Positions 10,501-24,000 of a stretch of DNA of 64,000 nucleotides are shown here, in pieces. The translations under genes and the position numbers were made by a program. The number at the start of each line of letters is the position of its first letter. Within the stretch, counting starts at the first letter, position 1. Origin of the DNA: Trichuris trichiura (taxonomy: Eukaryota > Nematoda > Enoplea > Trichinellida > Trichuridae); the NCBI GenBank assembly GCA_037903355.1, contig JBAJFE010000019.1:434001-498000 (forward strand), written 5' to 3'. A model generated the notes under the pieces. That model ran no database searches. It had not been told where the DNA came from and saw only the letters and a program-made list of their open reading frames with translations.

Positions 10501-13500
10501 TTGAATTGAAAAGTTAATTTTTTTGATTAGATCACTTTCGAGAAAAAAGTACTTCATTTTCAATACAATCGGTGAGACTACTGTCAATAGTTGAGTGGAC
10601 TGCATGAATGGGCATCCAATGACAATAACTACAGAGGTTATTGTAAATTAATTACGTTGCCTAAGATGAGCTTCGTTTCAAGGCGGTTGGCTAGATGACG
10701 CGATGAAAATTCACGAGAAGTTAACAAGCTGCGTTTGCTCTGACAATCGTTGTCCAGTTTGCCCTTCATGCACCCGTTTCCCGTCGTTTACTTTTCAGTA
10801 GCGCAATATTCACGCATAGGATAGTGTAAACTTCAATCAGCTGCCAACTGGGCAGTCTGCTCGGGAATGAACTTTCTCTTCGAGAAGAAAGAATTAAAGC
10901 GCAGTTTGAACATAGGGCAGCGACTTGCTTCTTTTAGTTTGCGTTATTAAAAATACAGTCGTTGGCCAATGGAAAAATGAGTACTTTTCAGTAAGGATGC
11001 AACGCAGATGTTCATATTTTAGAGCTTCAATTTTTTGCCTACCGAACCTGAAACTTATCAGTAAAAAAGTAATTCGTCCACACGTCTATGCTATTAGCAT
11101 TTATACACGTATCAATAGAAGAACATTAATACTTCTCCCGCCTAGAGCAAGTCAGCGCGTTACAACGGATGCCTGTAATCATTTTATGAATAATTAAATC
11201 AATTATTTACCGAGTAATATGTTTTTTTGATAAAAATTACAAAGTGTTAAGAAGATGAAATTTTTGCTTCGACGGAACGCATCGAGGTTGACCATATGGT
11301 TTAGTTAACCAGAATACTCAGCCTGCAATTCTACGAATAGAATGGGTCTTTATTCCCGCGGTTGACCGTGATGCAATGAAAAAGCTGCGCGTAATATTTG
11401 AAACATTATTGCTGGAACGTTGTTGCTTACTGCCAGTCTAGGTACGTTCAGAAATTTGATGCTGTAGCTATTTTTCATCCAAACAATGGAAGCTACTCGG
11501 TAAAGTTTTTTGTACGGCGTCGCTTTCGTCAGCAGTCGATTTTTTCGGTTCAGCTTAGACAGGATTGGCGTAAGCACTTGTTTCAATTAGGGAAATCTTT
11601 TTTGCTTGGAGCGCCTTCCTGGAATCACCGCGAAATTGGGGCGCTGATTCGATTTGCCCACCAAGACTGACGGTTGATCGTCGTTCTTTTCGCTATGGTT
11701 TGCCGCTGACGAGTAAACATAAGTTAGCGCTATCTTTACAATCTCTTAACCTTCCAAAATTAGCATAATTTAAGCCATACACGCAAAATACTTTGCCAGA
11801 TAAGAAACGCTCTTCTCGTAAGCGGCTTATTAACATTTTGCATTCTATTTAAGGGGGCAAACGTTTTTTGGTTCGCTTCTCGTCAGTCGACGAACTGTTC
11901 AATGAAAATACTTTAGCTTTGCCATTCAAGCGAACTAGGAAAGCTGCCAGTGAAAATTACTTCAAGTTTACGCGTGCGTTCATTTAAATTTTACGAGCTT
12001 TGCCCGTCACATTTTAAATGATTGCTTCGCTGTTAGTCGATCGAAAATCAAACAAAATAATTGCCACCAAAGGCGGCGGAAGAATTTTTAGCGCACAGTA
12101 CTCATGGAAGGAAAGTACGGCTAAATTGGAAACAAGCGAAATTTATTTGATTTTTTTAAAGTTTTCCAGTTTCACGAAAGCTGACTTTATTATTTAGTAT
12201 GCAGTTTATATTTACAATTGATCCCGCAAGGCCGATTAGCGATAATATGCGCTGTTAGGTTTATCTATTTGCGGTTATTATATTCGTACTCACATTAGCT
12301 GGTGGACTACCACTATGCCTGTGGTGCAATCTATCTTTTCCCGATTGCTCAAAAATATGAGGTCAACATATTAATAAAAGCATGAACATTTCCGGCGGGA
12401 GTCAATATATATACCGCTGAAACGGTGGCTCAATGTTAGCATTTTGTTGGATGATAATTCGTCATGGCAAGCTTTCCATAACCTGATGTATTGTAGCACT
12501 GATTCAGTTACTCTTCGAACGACGATTTCCAAATTCAGTCAGCTTAGTGCGCTATAGTTTTTCATGATCTGCTAAGCGGCTGATCATATTGGAATAATGG
12601 ATAGCCGAAAAGCGAAGAAAAACAAGTTTTGCAAAAGTTCTTATAGTGAAAGCGGCAAAAAAGACCAATTACGTAAATTAGTTGAAATCCACTTTTGCCA
12701 TTGCCTCTCAGACAACTTGGATGCCGCTATCTTTGTGTGTTAGTTGTTAGTCGCTCGGTACGTAAATACGCAGCTAAGGTACCCTGCTTATGTAGCTCAT
12801 CAGTAACGCAGACGAGCTCTGCATATCGACTCTTAGTTTTCTGGACTAACGAATAGTAATCCCATGTCCCCAATGGATTAATTCAAGATTGGGAGACGAT
12901 CTCCTTATTTTACGAAATTTCGTATACCACAAATTATGTTGCCACTTTTTGCGACTTGCGTGAAAGCGTAGGAGCTCATTTGACTTTAAGCGAAGTGGAA
13001 TAAAAATAGATGGATTGCTTTCTCGTTGCGTAAATACTAAAGGTGATTAAAAAACGTCTGTTTTAATAGGATACACTCGATTAACGACGCAGCGCAGAGG
13101 GAGGACTTTCGCACGACGCGAAGTGTACCGTACTGCCTTCTCTGCAGTGCCATTTTTTGCTCCAACTTTTTTCATCATCTACGTTGGCGACTGAGCTGAA
13201 ATCACACCATTTTGTAGTGATAAAAAATTTAAAAGGGCGAGAGAGTATTCATTCGCGCAAAGTCACTTTTCGCTAGCTCTTTAAGGAGGCTCGAAGACCT
13301 GAATTGATTATATAAATATTATATAAAGTGCGCCTATTAGCCAAAAGAAAAAGCCGGCTTGAGCTTTGAATAAAATCTTGCCAATAATGCCTTCACTTTT
13401 CTTACCTAATTATCATTTTTCATTTTGGATTGTTAAATTAGAAATCTGGCCTACACCGCTTACAATTAGGAAAGAAGTGCGCAAAGGTTGATTTTGTTTT

Positions 13501-13874
13501 TAAAAAAATGCAACAGCTGCGTTTTATCGATCAAAATGCGGCCGTTTCCAAGTTGCCTCGACCGGCACAACTTTGAATTTATTCCACTTGATTGAGATTG
13601 CTTAGCGGCAATGCTCTTCTTTTGAAAGTTCGATTGGTCGCTAACGCTTTTGCCTACTAAACGCGGAAGCGCTAGGCTGGATCGATTACAACTGTTCACG
13701 CAACATTGTCGGACTGCTTATTCGTCAAGAATACTTGCAGTGACCTTTTCGCGAAGCGGGAAAACAAGACAGGCAACTTTTGGTCAATTCGTAATGATAG
13801 CATTTTGAAAATGTGGATTTCATTGCCGCCCGGAGTCTGGCGGAAAATAGCAGTGCTAGTAAAAGTGAATGCAG
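7519..13874. other. 6.3-kb region without an identifiable gene
   Basis: Only short, scattered open frames occur on both strands, none with recognisable similarity or convincing splice context. A perfect 20-bp inverted repeat lies at 8605-8703 and a 15-bp hairpin at 9927-9965. The stretch is AT-rich. It could hold long introns or 5' UTRs of the genes around it, but I see no exon I can defend. Confidence 0.5.
8605..8703. repeat. Perfect 20-bp inverted repeat (hairpin)
   Basis: The 20-mer at 8605-8624, starting GGTTGTAAGG, is found exactly reverse-complemented at 8684-8703, with a 59-nt spacer. The match stops abruptly at both ends. A perfect stem of this length in otherwise unconstrained sequence suggests a recent element or a functional RNA hairpin. 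The spacer itself does not pair obviously. Confidence 0.55.
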
Positions 13875-14305
13875 GTTCATTTCTCATTTTGATGCGCAAA
13901 TTTTGCCAAATGGCTTTATCGTTTCCACTCGGCCTTTTCTTTGCGCCGGATTTATCCAGCCATCCGTTGAAAAGCCGTACGGGAGTATAGTAAGTTAATT
14001 TGTACGTTATACGAATGCCACTGTTGATTAATTTCTTGAGCGGTGGTCAACATCTGTTAGCGCGAGTTCGATTGATTCTTCAGCCGCTGTGTCTGTTGCG
14101 GACAGTTCCCGCTGGATGCATGCTACGCTGGGAGGAAACCCCAATGCGCGCATTGCTTAATAGCATTGCCTGCAGCACGAATTTTCCTTTGAACTATTCT
14201 CTGCCTTTGGTTTCGTCAAGCTTAAGCCGAAAAAAGAAACAATATGCCAAAGTAGATGAGAAAATAATCCAGCGCGTCACTTATGTCCGGCTGGCGAGAC
14301 TTTAA
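13875..14305 (+). CDS. Possible terminal exons of an unidentified gene
   Basis: A consensus acceptor (TGCAG) at 13874, a GTAAGT donor at 13990 and an acceptor (TTCTTCAG) at 14083 define two candidate exons, 13875-13989 and 14084-14305. One reading joins them in phase and ends at a stop at 14303, giving a basic C-terminus (KKKQYAKVDEKIIQRVTY). Another phase would give a CxxC-x15-CxxC cysteine pattern in the second exon. No family is recognised in either frame and no upstream exon was found, so this may be chance. Confidence 0.2.
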
Positions 14306-15031
14306 GCGATTCAGTTTGTATTTAGCTTTATGTTGGCTGCTTTGTTTTTTTTCTTTCTTGCGTATCGGAAATCGGTTTGCCAATTAATGGCTGTTATTTA
14401 ATTTGGAGGACGCGTTGCGCCATTGCTAAAGAATTCAAAGCGCTTCATTTTCAGTGTACTTGATTACTTTGTACAGTAGAGTTATCTTGATTGTTTCTTT
14501 TACGCCGCGCAAACGGGCTGCCATAGCGCAGACCTGCGTTTGCATTTTTACCGACTGGTCGATATGGAGACATGTTGGCCGTAGCGAGCGCGGTTATCTA
14601 TGATTCACGGACGTTGCAATGGCAGTGTCAATTCGTTAAATATACAGTGACTGCAGAGTAGAGGGACTTTTGTCCGATCATTTTATGTGGTAGTTTGATT
14701 GGCCGGCGCCCTTCATCGTTGGACTTACACTGTTTGCCCCAACGTTTAGCTAATCGATGATTGTCTCTTATCTACAACTCGTCATGCCGTACACTGTTAT
14801 CATCATTGGCGGCTGAATCGACGGCCAGCTTTACTGTCGTCAAAAACGGCCACCCCGTCGATAGCTCTTCACCAGTAGTTGTTGTTCGCGAGTTTTGTTG
14901 CAACTTGAGTGCTTTACTTCACGTTTTACCGCGAAAGCTGTGTCGATTGCTTGAACAATAATTTCAGTCTTCTCTTTGAGAAGGTAACGTGAAATGTTCG
15001 CTTCTGGCTAGCCTGTACAGTCTCGTAGCCG

Positions 15032-18000
15032 ATGGAGATTTCTGCTTGGGCCACTGTTGTAGCTGTGGCCTTATTGCTACTGCCCGCCCGAGGGGAGGAG
15101 GACCTGTTCGCGGGTCTCGAGGCAGAAGATGACACGCTGTTCAATATTATGACTGGTAAAAAGTTTTGCAACTTTACCTGGTTTATTGTTTTGCTTGTTT
15201 TGTTGCCTCGTCCAGGTCCCTGCGGCCCAAATCAATTTTTCTGCGACGCGCACATCGGCAATGGCAAGTGTATTCCTAAGACTTGGTATTGCGACTACGA
15301 ATTCGACTGTATGGACCAAAGCGACGAACCAGCGAACGAATGCCGTAAGTGTTCGTCTCTTCTTCGTAGCTTTTGTTTTTTGTTTTCGTAAAGACACATC
15401 CAGTCGCCATGGCTATCGTTTCCATTGGCAAAGCGATCCTTGCCATTGCATTCCGCCCTATCTCACCTACTGCAACTGTCAGCACTGCCCAACCACAGTT
15501 CAATGATTGATCGGGTTAGATTAGGCGTCATTTGGGCGCCGCGGGCGGGAACCCATCGTAAGCAAGTGATTGGTTGTAGTCCAAAATAGGACGAACAGAT
15601 CGATCGAAATTGGCTGCCGGTCTTTTGAAAAAAACTTGCATAGCATTTGCGAAAGGAAAAAAGCAGACGGGTGACGACGATAGAAAAAAAGCGCCACTTT
15701 TGTTGCTACAAATTCCTTGGGGAAGCCGGTTCACCCGCAAGCGATCTTTTTAGCGCATTTTGATCAAAATAAGGTCGTGACAAGGTCTGCTGCATACGTT
15801 GGGCGGTTGATCATGTGGCGCCACAGTTTCAATGCCGTTTGGAACTCCGGCGGCCCAATTTCGCGCCGCCCTATCCACCTCGGACCTTCTTGAAACGATA
15901 ATGCAGTTTGGCGGCAGAATGCTGTTCACCCAATGCAAAAATACCAACCCGTCGATGCTCACTCTTTGCCGCTCCTAATTTCGCAATTCTTTCAAAGCTT
16001 AAATTTGCATATCCCTATCGTAGCATTCGAGAGAACGGCTCAAGAGTTGGCCACCACCTTGTCCGCTGTATTGAAGTCAATAGGAACGATGCCTAAACGG
16101 TTGGACGCTAATGCTCAGCCGATGGCCGTAGAGCTCTGCTAGCAAACCGGATTTCAAGCCGGTTGCGCCAACATTTCGGGCGTTGACGTTAACAGATCAT
16201 TTCGAAAAAAAGGTTTGCTAAACGCGAGAAACGGCCCCACCTCCACCACCTGCGCTACTGGCATGTTGGCCACCTCGTTGACGGGCCGGCCGACTGGCGG
16301 CGTTTCGAACTGCCAATCGATGTTTTGAAAAAGTTATAAACGCCGCCTAATCAGCAAATGGACCTTTTCATTTTGGCTCGTAAGCATTGCTTCACAAGGG
16401 TGTTCAGGTTGGAATGTACCGTATTCCATTTTTCCCTACTCGTCAGTCGGAGCCCTAAAGAGTGGCAGCGGCCATTGGCAGCCGTATTGCCAACGCGCCT
16501 AGACGATGTCATGTCTGCGGGAAATTTTCTTTTTTCCGGGCGGAATTATCGTTTTGTTATTTTATTTTGTTTTTAAAAAAATGTTGGCAGGGCGAAATGT
16601 CGACGCTTCGTTGTGACAAATCCGTTGCGAACCCGAAGATGGCAAACTGCTCTCGTCTCAGGGCGAATGGAAGGTTGCGGTCAATAGTGCCCCCGCGTTG
16701 CCAAAAGCTTTGCCACCAATGCGGTCGGCAGCAATTGCGTGGCATCGCATTTTCCCTTTGGGTTTTCTCGGTTCGAGTGGCAGTTTGATTTTATTTCTAA
16801 ATTGTTGGCTGGCCGTGTTCGCTTCGGGTGTAGCTTTGTCGCTATCGTTATCCCTTCCAACTTTCTTTTGCTTAAAACAGTTTCGACTCTTACCTAAGGC
16901 AAATCTTTTCTTGTGATAGGCTATCTATCGACGGCTGATCAGCTACAAACGCGTTCGTTCATTTTTTTTTATCAAATCTGTTTTTTATCGAGTGAGCTTC
17001 GTTTGTTGTTTTTCAAAGCACGCCATGATCAAGCGGTCTGTAAATGCTTTGCATCTTCGTGTAAGAGTCTTGACAAGTTTATGATAATTTTTTATCTATA
17101 ACTTTGCATAAAGTTGAAAGTTGGTCTGCCTGCTTTCTCGTCGGTTTATCTTTTCTTTTCAAATGGCCAATACTCTCTGATCGTTCTATTGCCAGAGTAG
17201 ACTCTCATTTTGAACTGAGTTAGGCGGGATATTATCGACTGCTACTAATATCTCTTTAGCGGTTTCGTCCCGCGCGGCATTAAATCACGGAAAGGTGCCT
17301 ATTTCGGGAAAGTGCGGGGGTTTTTTTGAGAGGAATAACACTCACTGATAGTGGCTTTGGAAATGGTTGTGCGCCAAAGTCACTGACGCAATTAAACGAT
17401 GAAGACATGTAAAAAAAATTTTTATTTTACAACCCAGTAGGCCTTACGCTAGCTTTTAATGCTTCTTCTTGCCAACTGGTACGCTGTTCACCAACAAACA
17501 GCGAAAGCGAATCGTAATGCCCCAACGAATCGATCGACCAGTTGTAAGCTTACGGGATATATTTGAACGCTTGTAGGTTAACGATGTAGCCGTATTCATT
17601 AAGAGAATATTTCAAAATGGATCAATAAAAAAAAGTTATCTTTTTAGCAGCGTATAATTAAGAGCATAAAGTACTGTAAATTGTCCTCAGGTTTGCCGAG
17701 CAGAATTTAACCGCCTGTCAGGCCACCTTGTGCATATTCGACACGATTAGAGAGGAATGTGGCACGAGTGAGAACGCCTACCAGCGGGTCTGTCAGCTGT
17801 AATGCAATTTATTTCTGCATGATTGCTCTTGCATAGTCGACAGGTTAATCGCTGGCGAAAAAAGTAGCTCGCTTTGCTATTGCGCTGGAAGGTTATGCGA
17901 TTTCGGCTTCTCGCCTAGCCGTAGTCACTGCGTTATATCTTGAAGTGGAACGGTTCATACTTCTGCACTTTCTTAGATGCTACCAAGGCTGGTGACTCGA

Positions 18001-21000
18001 CTGTTTGCTACTACATTTTTCGACTGGCGAATAACCTGATTAGAATAGGCTTTTAATGAAAAAGACGAATAGCGACCTAAAAGCGCAACGAAGATTTTTT
18101 AAAATTTCAATTCCCGCCAATCGATATTTCTTGCCGAAGCCCTCCGTGGTGAAGCTAGCGTAGTTTGATCTAATCCGTAGGTTCTCAAAGTGGGCGATAT
18201 CGCCCCCTGGGGGGCGATGAGGGAGCACAGGGGGGGGGGCGATGGGAACCTCGTGCAGGGGCGTTGGGAATCACATAAGAGGAACTCTGGCAGAATTATC
18301 CCTAGCGCAGGAGGGCCCTCAAAGAGACCTTCGTAAGAAGGGTCTTTCTTAACTCGCCCTAACTAGAAGTGGCGGCGGCAACTTCAAAGGAGGCCAAGTG
18401 GGGGTGGAGGGCGCAATGGAACAATGACGTTTTTCTTAGCTCAACTCCCCCAGAAGTGGAGGCAGCAAATTCAAAAGCATTATGGGACAAGAAGCGGCAA
18501 GTTATGGGCTGCTGTAGAAAACCTTCTTTATTGCGTTTCCATCATCTTATCTAGCGGAATGCGGATTCAGCGCGGTTACGGAGCTGTTAAGCAGCAAGAG
18601 AAGTCAGCTAGATAAAGTGAATCAAGGCGACCTTAGACTGATGATGACAAAGATGCAGCCAAACATAGACAACTTGCTCGTACTGCATCAAGCACACCCA
18701 TCATCAAATTGAGTAGTTTCCTTTCAAGCGCAGTCGCAAACTTGCGTTATAGTTTCTTTTGCATCTCTTCGCCTAAGCGTTTTCACTTCAATCTGGTTTG
18801 TTGTCAGCACATTTCTGTTTGGTGTGGGTAAAAAGACAAATTGACGCACATTGTTTTTTTTTCGGGAAAGGCTAATGAATGCTTCTTGCTTATGTGACTT
18901 TATGTTCCGAAAAACGTGAGAGGAGATAAGAAAGACGAGCAGAAATTTTTCCATGACAAAATGGTTGGTGGAAAAGCAGGAGTAATATAGTACGTCTACC
19001 ATGTGACGAAGAGTAAAAGTCTTTTCTGCAAACATTTCTATTGAGTAGTGGTATTGCAAGGATTTTCCCACTAAGGGCGACAGGGGGAAAAGTTTGAAAA
19101 CCTAATGACCTCCCGGCTGCGCCACGTCCTACCTTTCAGCCAATCAGCGGACCCAAAATTGACCAATCAGAAGTGGGGAGCTCTAGCGCTCGGGAACGTT
19201 CACAGGGGGGCGATGGAGCGAAAAGTTTGAGAACCTATGATCTAATCGGTCAGGTTTATTTTCGCTTGAGACTATCGATGTTGCATATGTCGACTTTTCC
19301 GCGCTTATTCGTCTATTTCAGTGATTCCCAACCTTTTCTGCGCCAGGGCCCCCTTTCGAGACGCACATCTCCTCAGGGCTCCCTCCCGTTCTTGCGTGGT
19401 TGTGCTCTTCTCTTTTCTCGCCCTAGGTTCTTTCGCGTTTATTAGAGTACCTGTGACACGCAGTTTACCGAAGATTTCAACAATGAATTTTGCTGTTGTC
19501 TTTTCGATCTGGTGAAAACCGGACAACGAACTTTTAATCTGCATTTTAAAACTCTTCAATTTAAAAGTTCGATTTTTGCACTGGTCTGTGCCATATGGAA
19601 AAGGCAGTACGAATCTAAATCTAATTCCTGACACGTGTGCAGTGTTTTTCAGTCGCGTGGTCTAAGTATTTCAGACGACCTGTAACTGCTCTTCTTTGCC
19701 GAGTGAATGAACGTAGGTCAAAAAGGTTCCTTAGTCATATGGAATTGGTCGAAACTTCTTCCACGCTCAGCTGCCAAACTTTCGTCTTGAAAATGGGTTT
19801 GTGTGACAAAAGTTTCCTATTAAGATTTATTGGATTTGTAGTCAAGATTTGCAAAGACTACCTCACATGAAGATGGAACGTCTTTATACGGTCTAGCAGT
19901 TTTATCATAAGAAAAAAGAGTCGTTTATTCCCATTGTAAGTCAAAGAAGGTAAGAGCATACAAACGATAGGAGCTTTCGGAACTCAACTGGTTCCGTCGT
20001 CAGCAACAGGGTACAAGGCCTGTCGCTAACGATGAAACTAGATAAGTGCTCCCTTTCGCCCAGGGTTTGTGTCCTATCGCTGACGACGGATCCAATTGGG
20101 TTGTGAAAGCCCTGATCGTTTGGGTACTGCTGCGTTCTCTTATTTACAACGGGAGTAAACCGCTCTTTTTCTCTTGTGACTAACTGGCACTTAACTCTTC
20201 AGTCGCAGTGTATGAAAATGGTTTGTTAGAAACTTCAACGCGCTTTTACCGCACACGGTCAAATTCTACGTCTGTTTTTTGTTGTACTTGTCGCCTTGTT
20301 AACAACAACAGTATTATGCGTTGATCATGCTGGACGTCGGTTCTCCGAACATCGTATTATTGCATTCAAGTTTACTATTTGACTTTAACAAGTAGGAAAA
20401 GTTGGCTATGTTGGCAAATCAGTGTGGTGGCTGAAGCTGGTGCCCTAATACCAATTTTTCCACGTCAGGTTCAATATTCGTTAGCAGCAATCTTAAGTCT
20501 CCACGCTGCGCTATTTGTAGCCTGTTTCTTTTTTAACCAAAAGATCTGTTGCGGCACTGAACCCACATTCAACCAAATAAGAGGAAGGAAACGGCACGAG
20601 GTACTTTTCAACGATCTTCCATAATTCAGGGTAAAGTGTCGCAATTTGATGCTGCAACCAGAAATGACTGTAGCCACTCTTAAACTTAGGCTTCAGTTCT
20701 TCATTGTCTTGCAACTCAATCAGCTCTTCTTGCAAAAATGTCTCTGCTTCGTTAGCGTTTGAATATGGATCCAAAATCCAGGCTGGTATTCTCATTTTCA
20801 CAACCGGGGACCCCCAAGGGCCCCCTTAGCATTCAAGACCCCCTTGGACTCCCCCAAGGCCCCCAAGGGGGCCCAGGGGCCCCCGTTGGGAATGACTGAT
20901 CTATTTCAACTAATCTACAGTTGACCTTTATTGATGTTCATGTTCAATGCCCTCTCGGCTAGTCATCATAGCGAGTATAAGTTGGCTGTTGGCATGCCTT

Positions 21001-24000
21001 TTCAGCACCAATCTGTTGCCTAAGCCTAAGACTTATTTTTAGGCTTCAGGATTAAGTAAAGGTACCGCCTGGGGCGGACGCGCTGTTTTAATTGGCCAGT
21101 GAAAGGAGTGGTTATCAAACATGAGCATTACAGTTGGTCATCCGGTAAACCGGCGGCGACAGATGACCAAAAACCTGACCTTTCTTTTCTAAGCAAATAA
21201 AGCTTTGCAAAGAAAACGCTTAGGTTTTGTTGAAACCTTATAGTCTTACTGTAGGTATTCTATGGGAAAGCAGGTTCAATTCGGCACCCGTAAATGAGAA
21301 ACAAAACTAGGCTGTTTGTACACGTAGCAGTTTTGTAGATTGCGACTGAAATTGCCTTGCTGTGCGCTTTCAGCAAGTTGCCTCAGCTTGAATTCAAGTA
21401 TTACGCATAGCTGTATCCGCCTTGTGCTTGGCGTGAGATTTTGACTTTGCTGCTTGCCCAAGGCTTCAAAGTGCTTAAAAGGACAAGTGTTGGCTTGCGC
21501 GTGATCTTGCAGGGTGCGAGTCGTAAGACCGAAACGTAAAATAATACCAAATGTGGAAATGTCGAATGACCCAAATTCCGAATAAGGTCTACTCTCGTTA
21601 TCAACGAATTCCCTATAGCGCTTTTGTTCGGGATGAAGAGTGGCGCCATCTTTTATGGGATACTGGCACGGGTTAGAACGTAGCGTTGCTAACGGCCAGT
21701 CATGCAAGAACGCTAGAGTATATGTCTTGTAGAGCAGTGGTGCCTCGGTATTCCTTAAAAGTTGACACCACTTTTTATCCCGGACAAACTACGCTATAGG
21801 GAAGACCGCCTATAACGAGGGCAGGCTGCGTTCGGAATTTCGAATGCAGTCGAAACTCCAATCTTCATTATTTTGACTTTCGGTTTTATGGCCACCGCCA
21901 GGTGTTGCACTGTTCTGTGCTGACTTTATATTTTTAGGAAAACTAGTGAAGGTGTAAAAAATGTACTTTTAGCCCCTCGGAAATGCTCATCCGAGCACTT
22001 CACTTGCTTGCTTACCGGTCACTGCATACCGTTGGGATACCGTTGCGACGGCGACGTCGATTGTGGTGTTACGATCGACGGTCGCGTGGATCGGTCGGAC
22101 GAGGAGAACGTGCATTGCAGTAGAGCGTTTACTTGCTTGCCCAATTACCATAGCTGCGTTACCACGAATGTTTGCATTGAATTGGCGAAATTTTGCGACC
22201 AGCACATCGACTGTCCCGACGGATCCGATGAAGGAGCTTTTTGCTCAAGTAACTCTTCACGCTTTCTTTGCCTAATCGTCTTGTTTTTATTGCTTTCGCC
22301 ATGCAGACTCGTACAGTACGAATGTGACATGCAAGTATGGTCAGAAACCAACGCCCAATGCCGGTGTGCGTTGCTTCTGCCCAGCCGGCAAGAAGCCTCG
22401 ACGAAGCGAATGCATTGGTATTTATTGTTGTTTCTTTTATTGCTCATGGTTTGAATTCCATTCTGCTCAAGACGACGACGAATGCGCTGCCGAACGGAAT
22501 GGTCATATAGGACCTTGCGATCAACTTTGCACAAACACGGAAGGTTCCTACTTGTGCACCTGCGAACAAGGCTATCGGCTTGTCAACGGAGGCGAATGCA
22601 TCGCCGTGAATGGTATTTTGTTGCTTACCAGTTTCCCTTGCGTTCGGTTGAAGTTCTGTTGGAAAAATTGAATAGAACCGCCTGGAGAGCCAGCCACTAT
22701 CCTTGTGACCAACGGAGCCGCAGTTATGCATACCGACTTGAATTTCACCATCCTTAGTCGCCTAGAAGGTCGCGCTTTGAATCCACTCGACTTTGACCAT
22801 CGAAATCGTAGCGCCTGTTGGGTATATTATGCTTTTTCGCAAGATCACTTCGCCCGCTTTGACTAATGGCCCCTCGTTGTTCCAGTTGACCGTAATTGGT
22901 AAAGAGCCGAAGAGTGAAAAACATGTGTTGCAATGCGCCAGCGTGGACAGCTTTGTCAAGGAGAATATGTGGCACTACGAAACCGAGTACGCCTTGGAAG
23001 GTGCGTTCGTTGGGAGGCTGACCAAAACGCGGGAATATGACCAACGGTGTTGCTTGCAGGCGTGGAGCAGATTTGCAAGGATTGGATATCCGGAAATTGG
23101 TACTTTCTAGACGACTCCTACGATCGCCTGTTCGTCTGCAACCAAACGTTGACCGCTTGCGCCACTTTGGTGTCCGGCTCTTTGGACAAACCAAAGGATG
23201 TGGCGATCGATCCCCGCGTTGGGTAGCCATTTTTTCTTTGCGCGCCCATGAGGGCCCAAAACATTTTTCTTCGTTTTGAATATCCTATTTTCAGGTATGT
23301 GTTCATTACCGATTGGGATAGCTATCGCGCAAGTCTGATACGCGTCAACATGGATGGAAACAACTTTACTCGCTTTGTCAACGTTAGCATAATATATCCG
23401 TACGGTCTGACGTTGGACTACGTAAAGCGCCAAGTTTATTGGTTGGACAACTATTTGGAATACGTTCGCGTAATCGACTACGAAGGCTTGTACAAAGTTC
23501 GTACCGTTTCGTCCGGTTTCAATATCAAAAGTCTGCACTCGATGGCCTTCTTCGAAAAGTATATATACGCAACGGACTACTTTAAAAACATGGTTGTTCG
23601 CATAGCGAAGAATAACGATACAGCGGTGAAGACGTTTGCCCAACGCGAGTTCATGAGAGCTTACAGTATTAAAGTGTTCCATCGCCAAAGACAGCCATGG
23701 CGCAGTCATCCCTGTTCAATTGCCAACGGAGGTTGCGAACACCTGTGCGTCGTTAGTTACACGGTGGATGGTTTGCCATTGGCCAAGTGCAAATGCAAGG
23801 AAGGCTATAAGCTTGACGATGGCGGGAAGCATTGTTTGTACGCCCTCTCTTTCCCACTTTTACTCTTTGGCCGAACGCAGCCTGGCAGTATTCTTGGCAT
23901 ACCATTGGAACCTCCAATGGCCAGCTACCAAGCAATGAAACCAATACGCAACCTTCGCAGGCCTACGGCCATTGCATTGGATGTCGAAGAGAACGAAGTG

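Larger units (their letters stand above)
15032..22248 (+). other. LRP1: LRP1 block: signal peptide and LA cluster I (three repeats)
   Basis: Exons 15032-15155, 15216-15344 and 21973-22248. The first encodes a signal peptide ([21 protein letters not shown]) and an acidic linker. LA repeat 1 is in the second exon, with the calcium-binding end CMDQSDE. Repeats 2 and 3 are in the third exon; repeat 2 has a longer acidic loop ([16 protein letters not shown]), repeat 3 ends DCPDGSDE. Vertebrate LRP1 has only two repeats here. The third exon is reached across a 6.6-kb intron and splices in phase 1. Confidence 0.9.

Noticed and set aside
11398..11670. 90-residue plus-strand open frame
   Set aside because: No similarity, no splice context and overlapping open frames of equal quality on the other strand.
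23836..23880. Possible 45-bp intron inside the large LRP1 exon
   Set aside because: It has GT and AG ends, but reading through gives [15 protein letters not shown], which aligns with LRP1 without a gap, so it is kept as coding.
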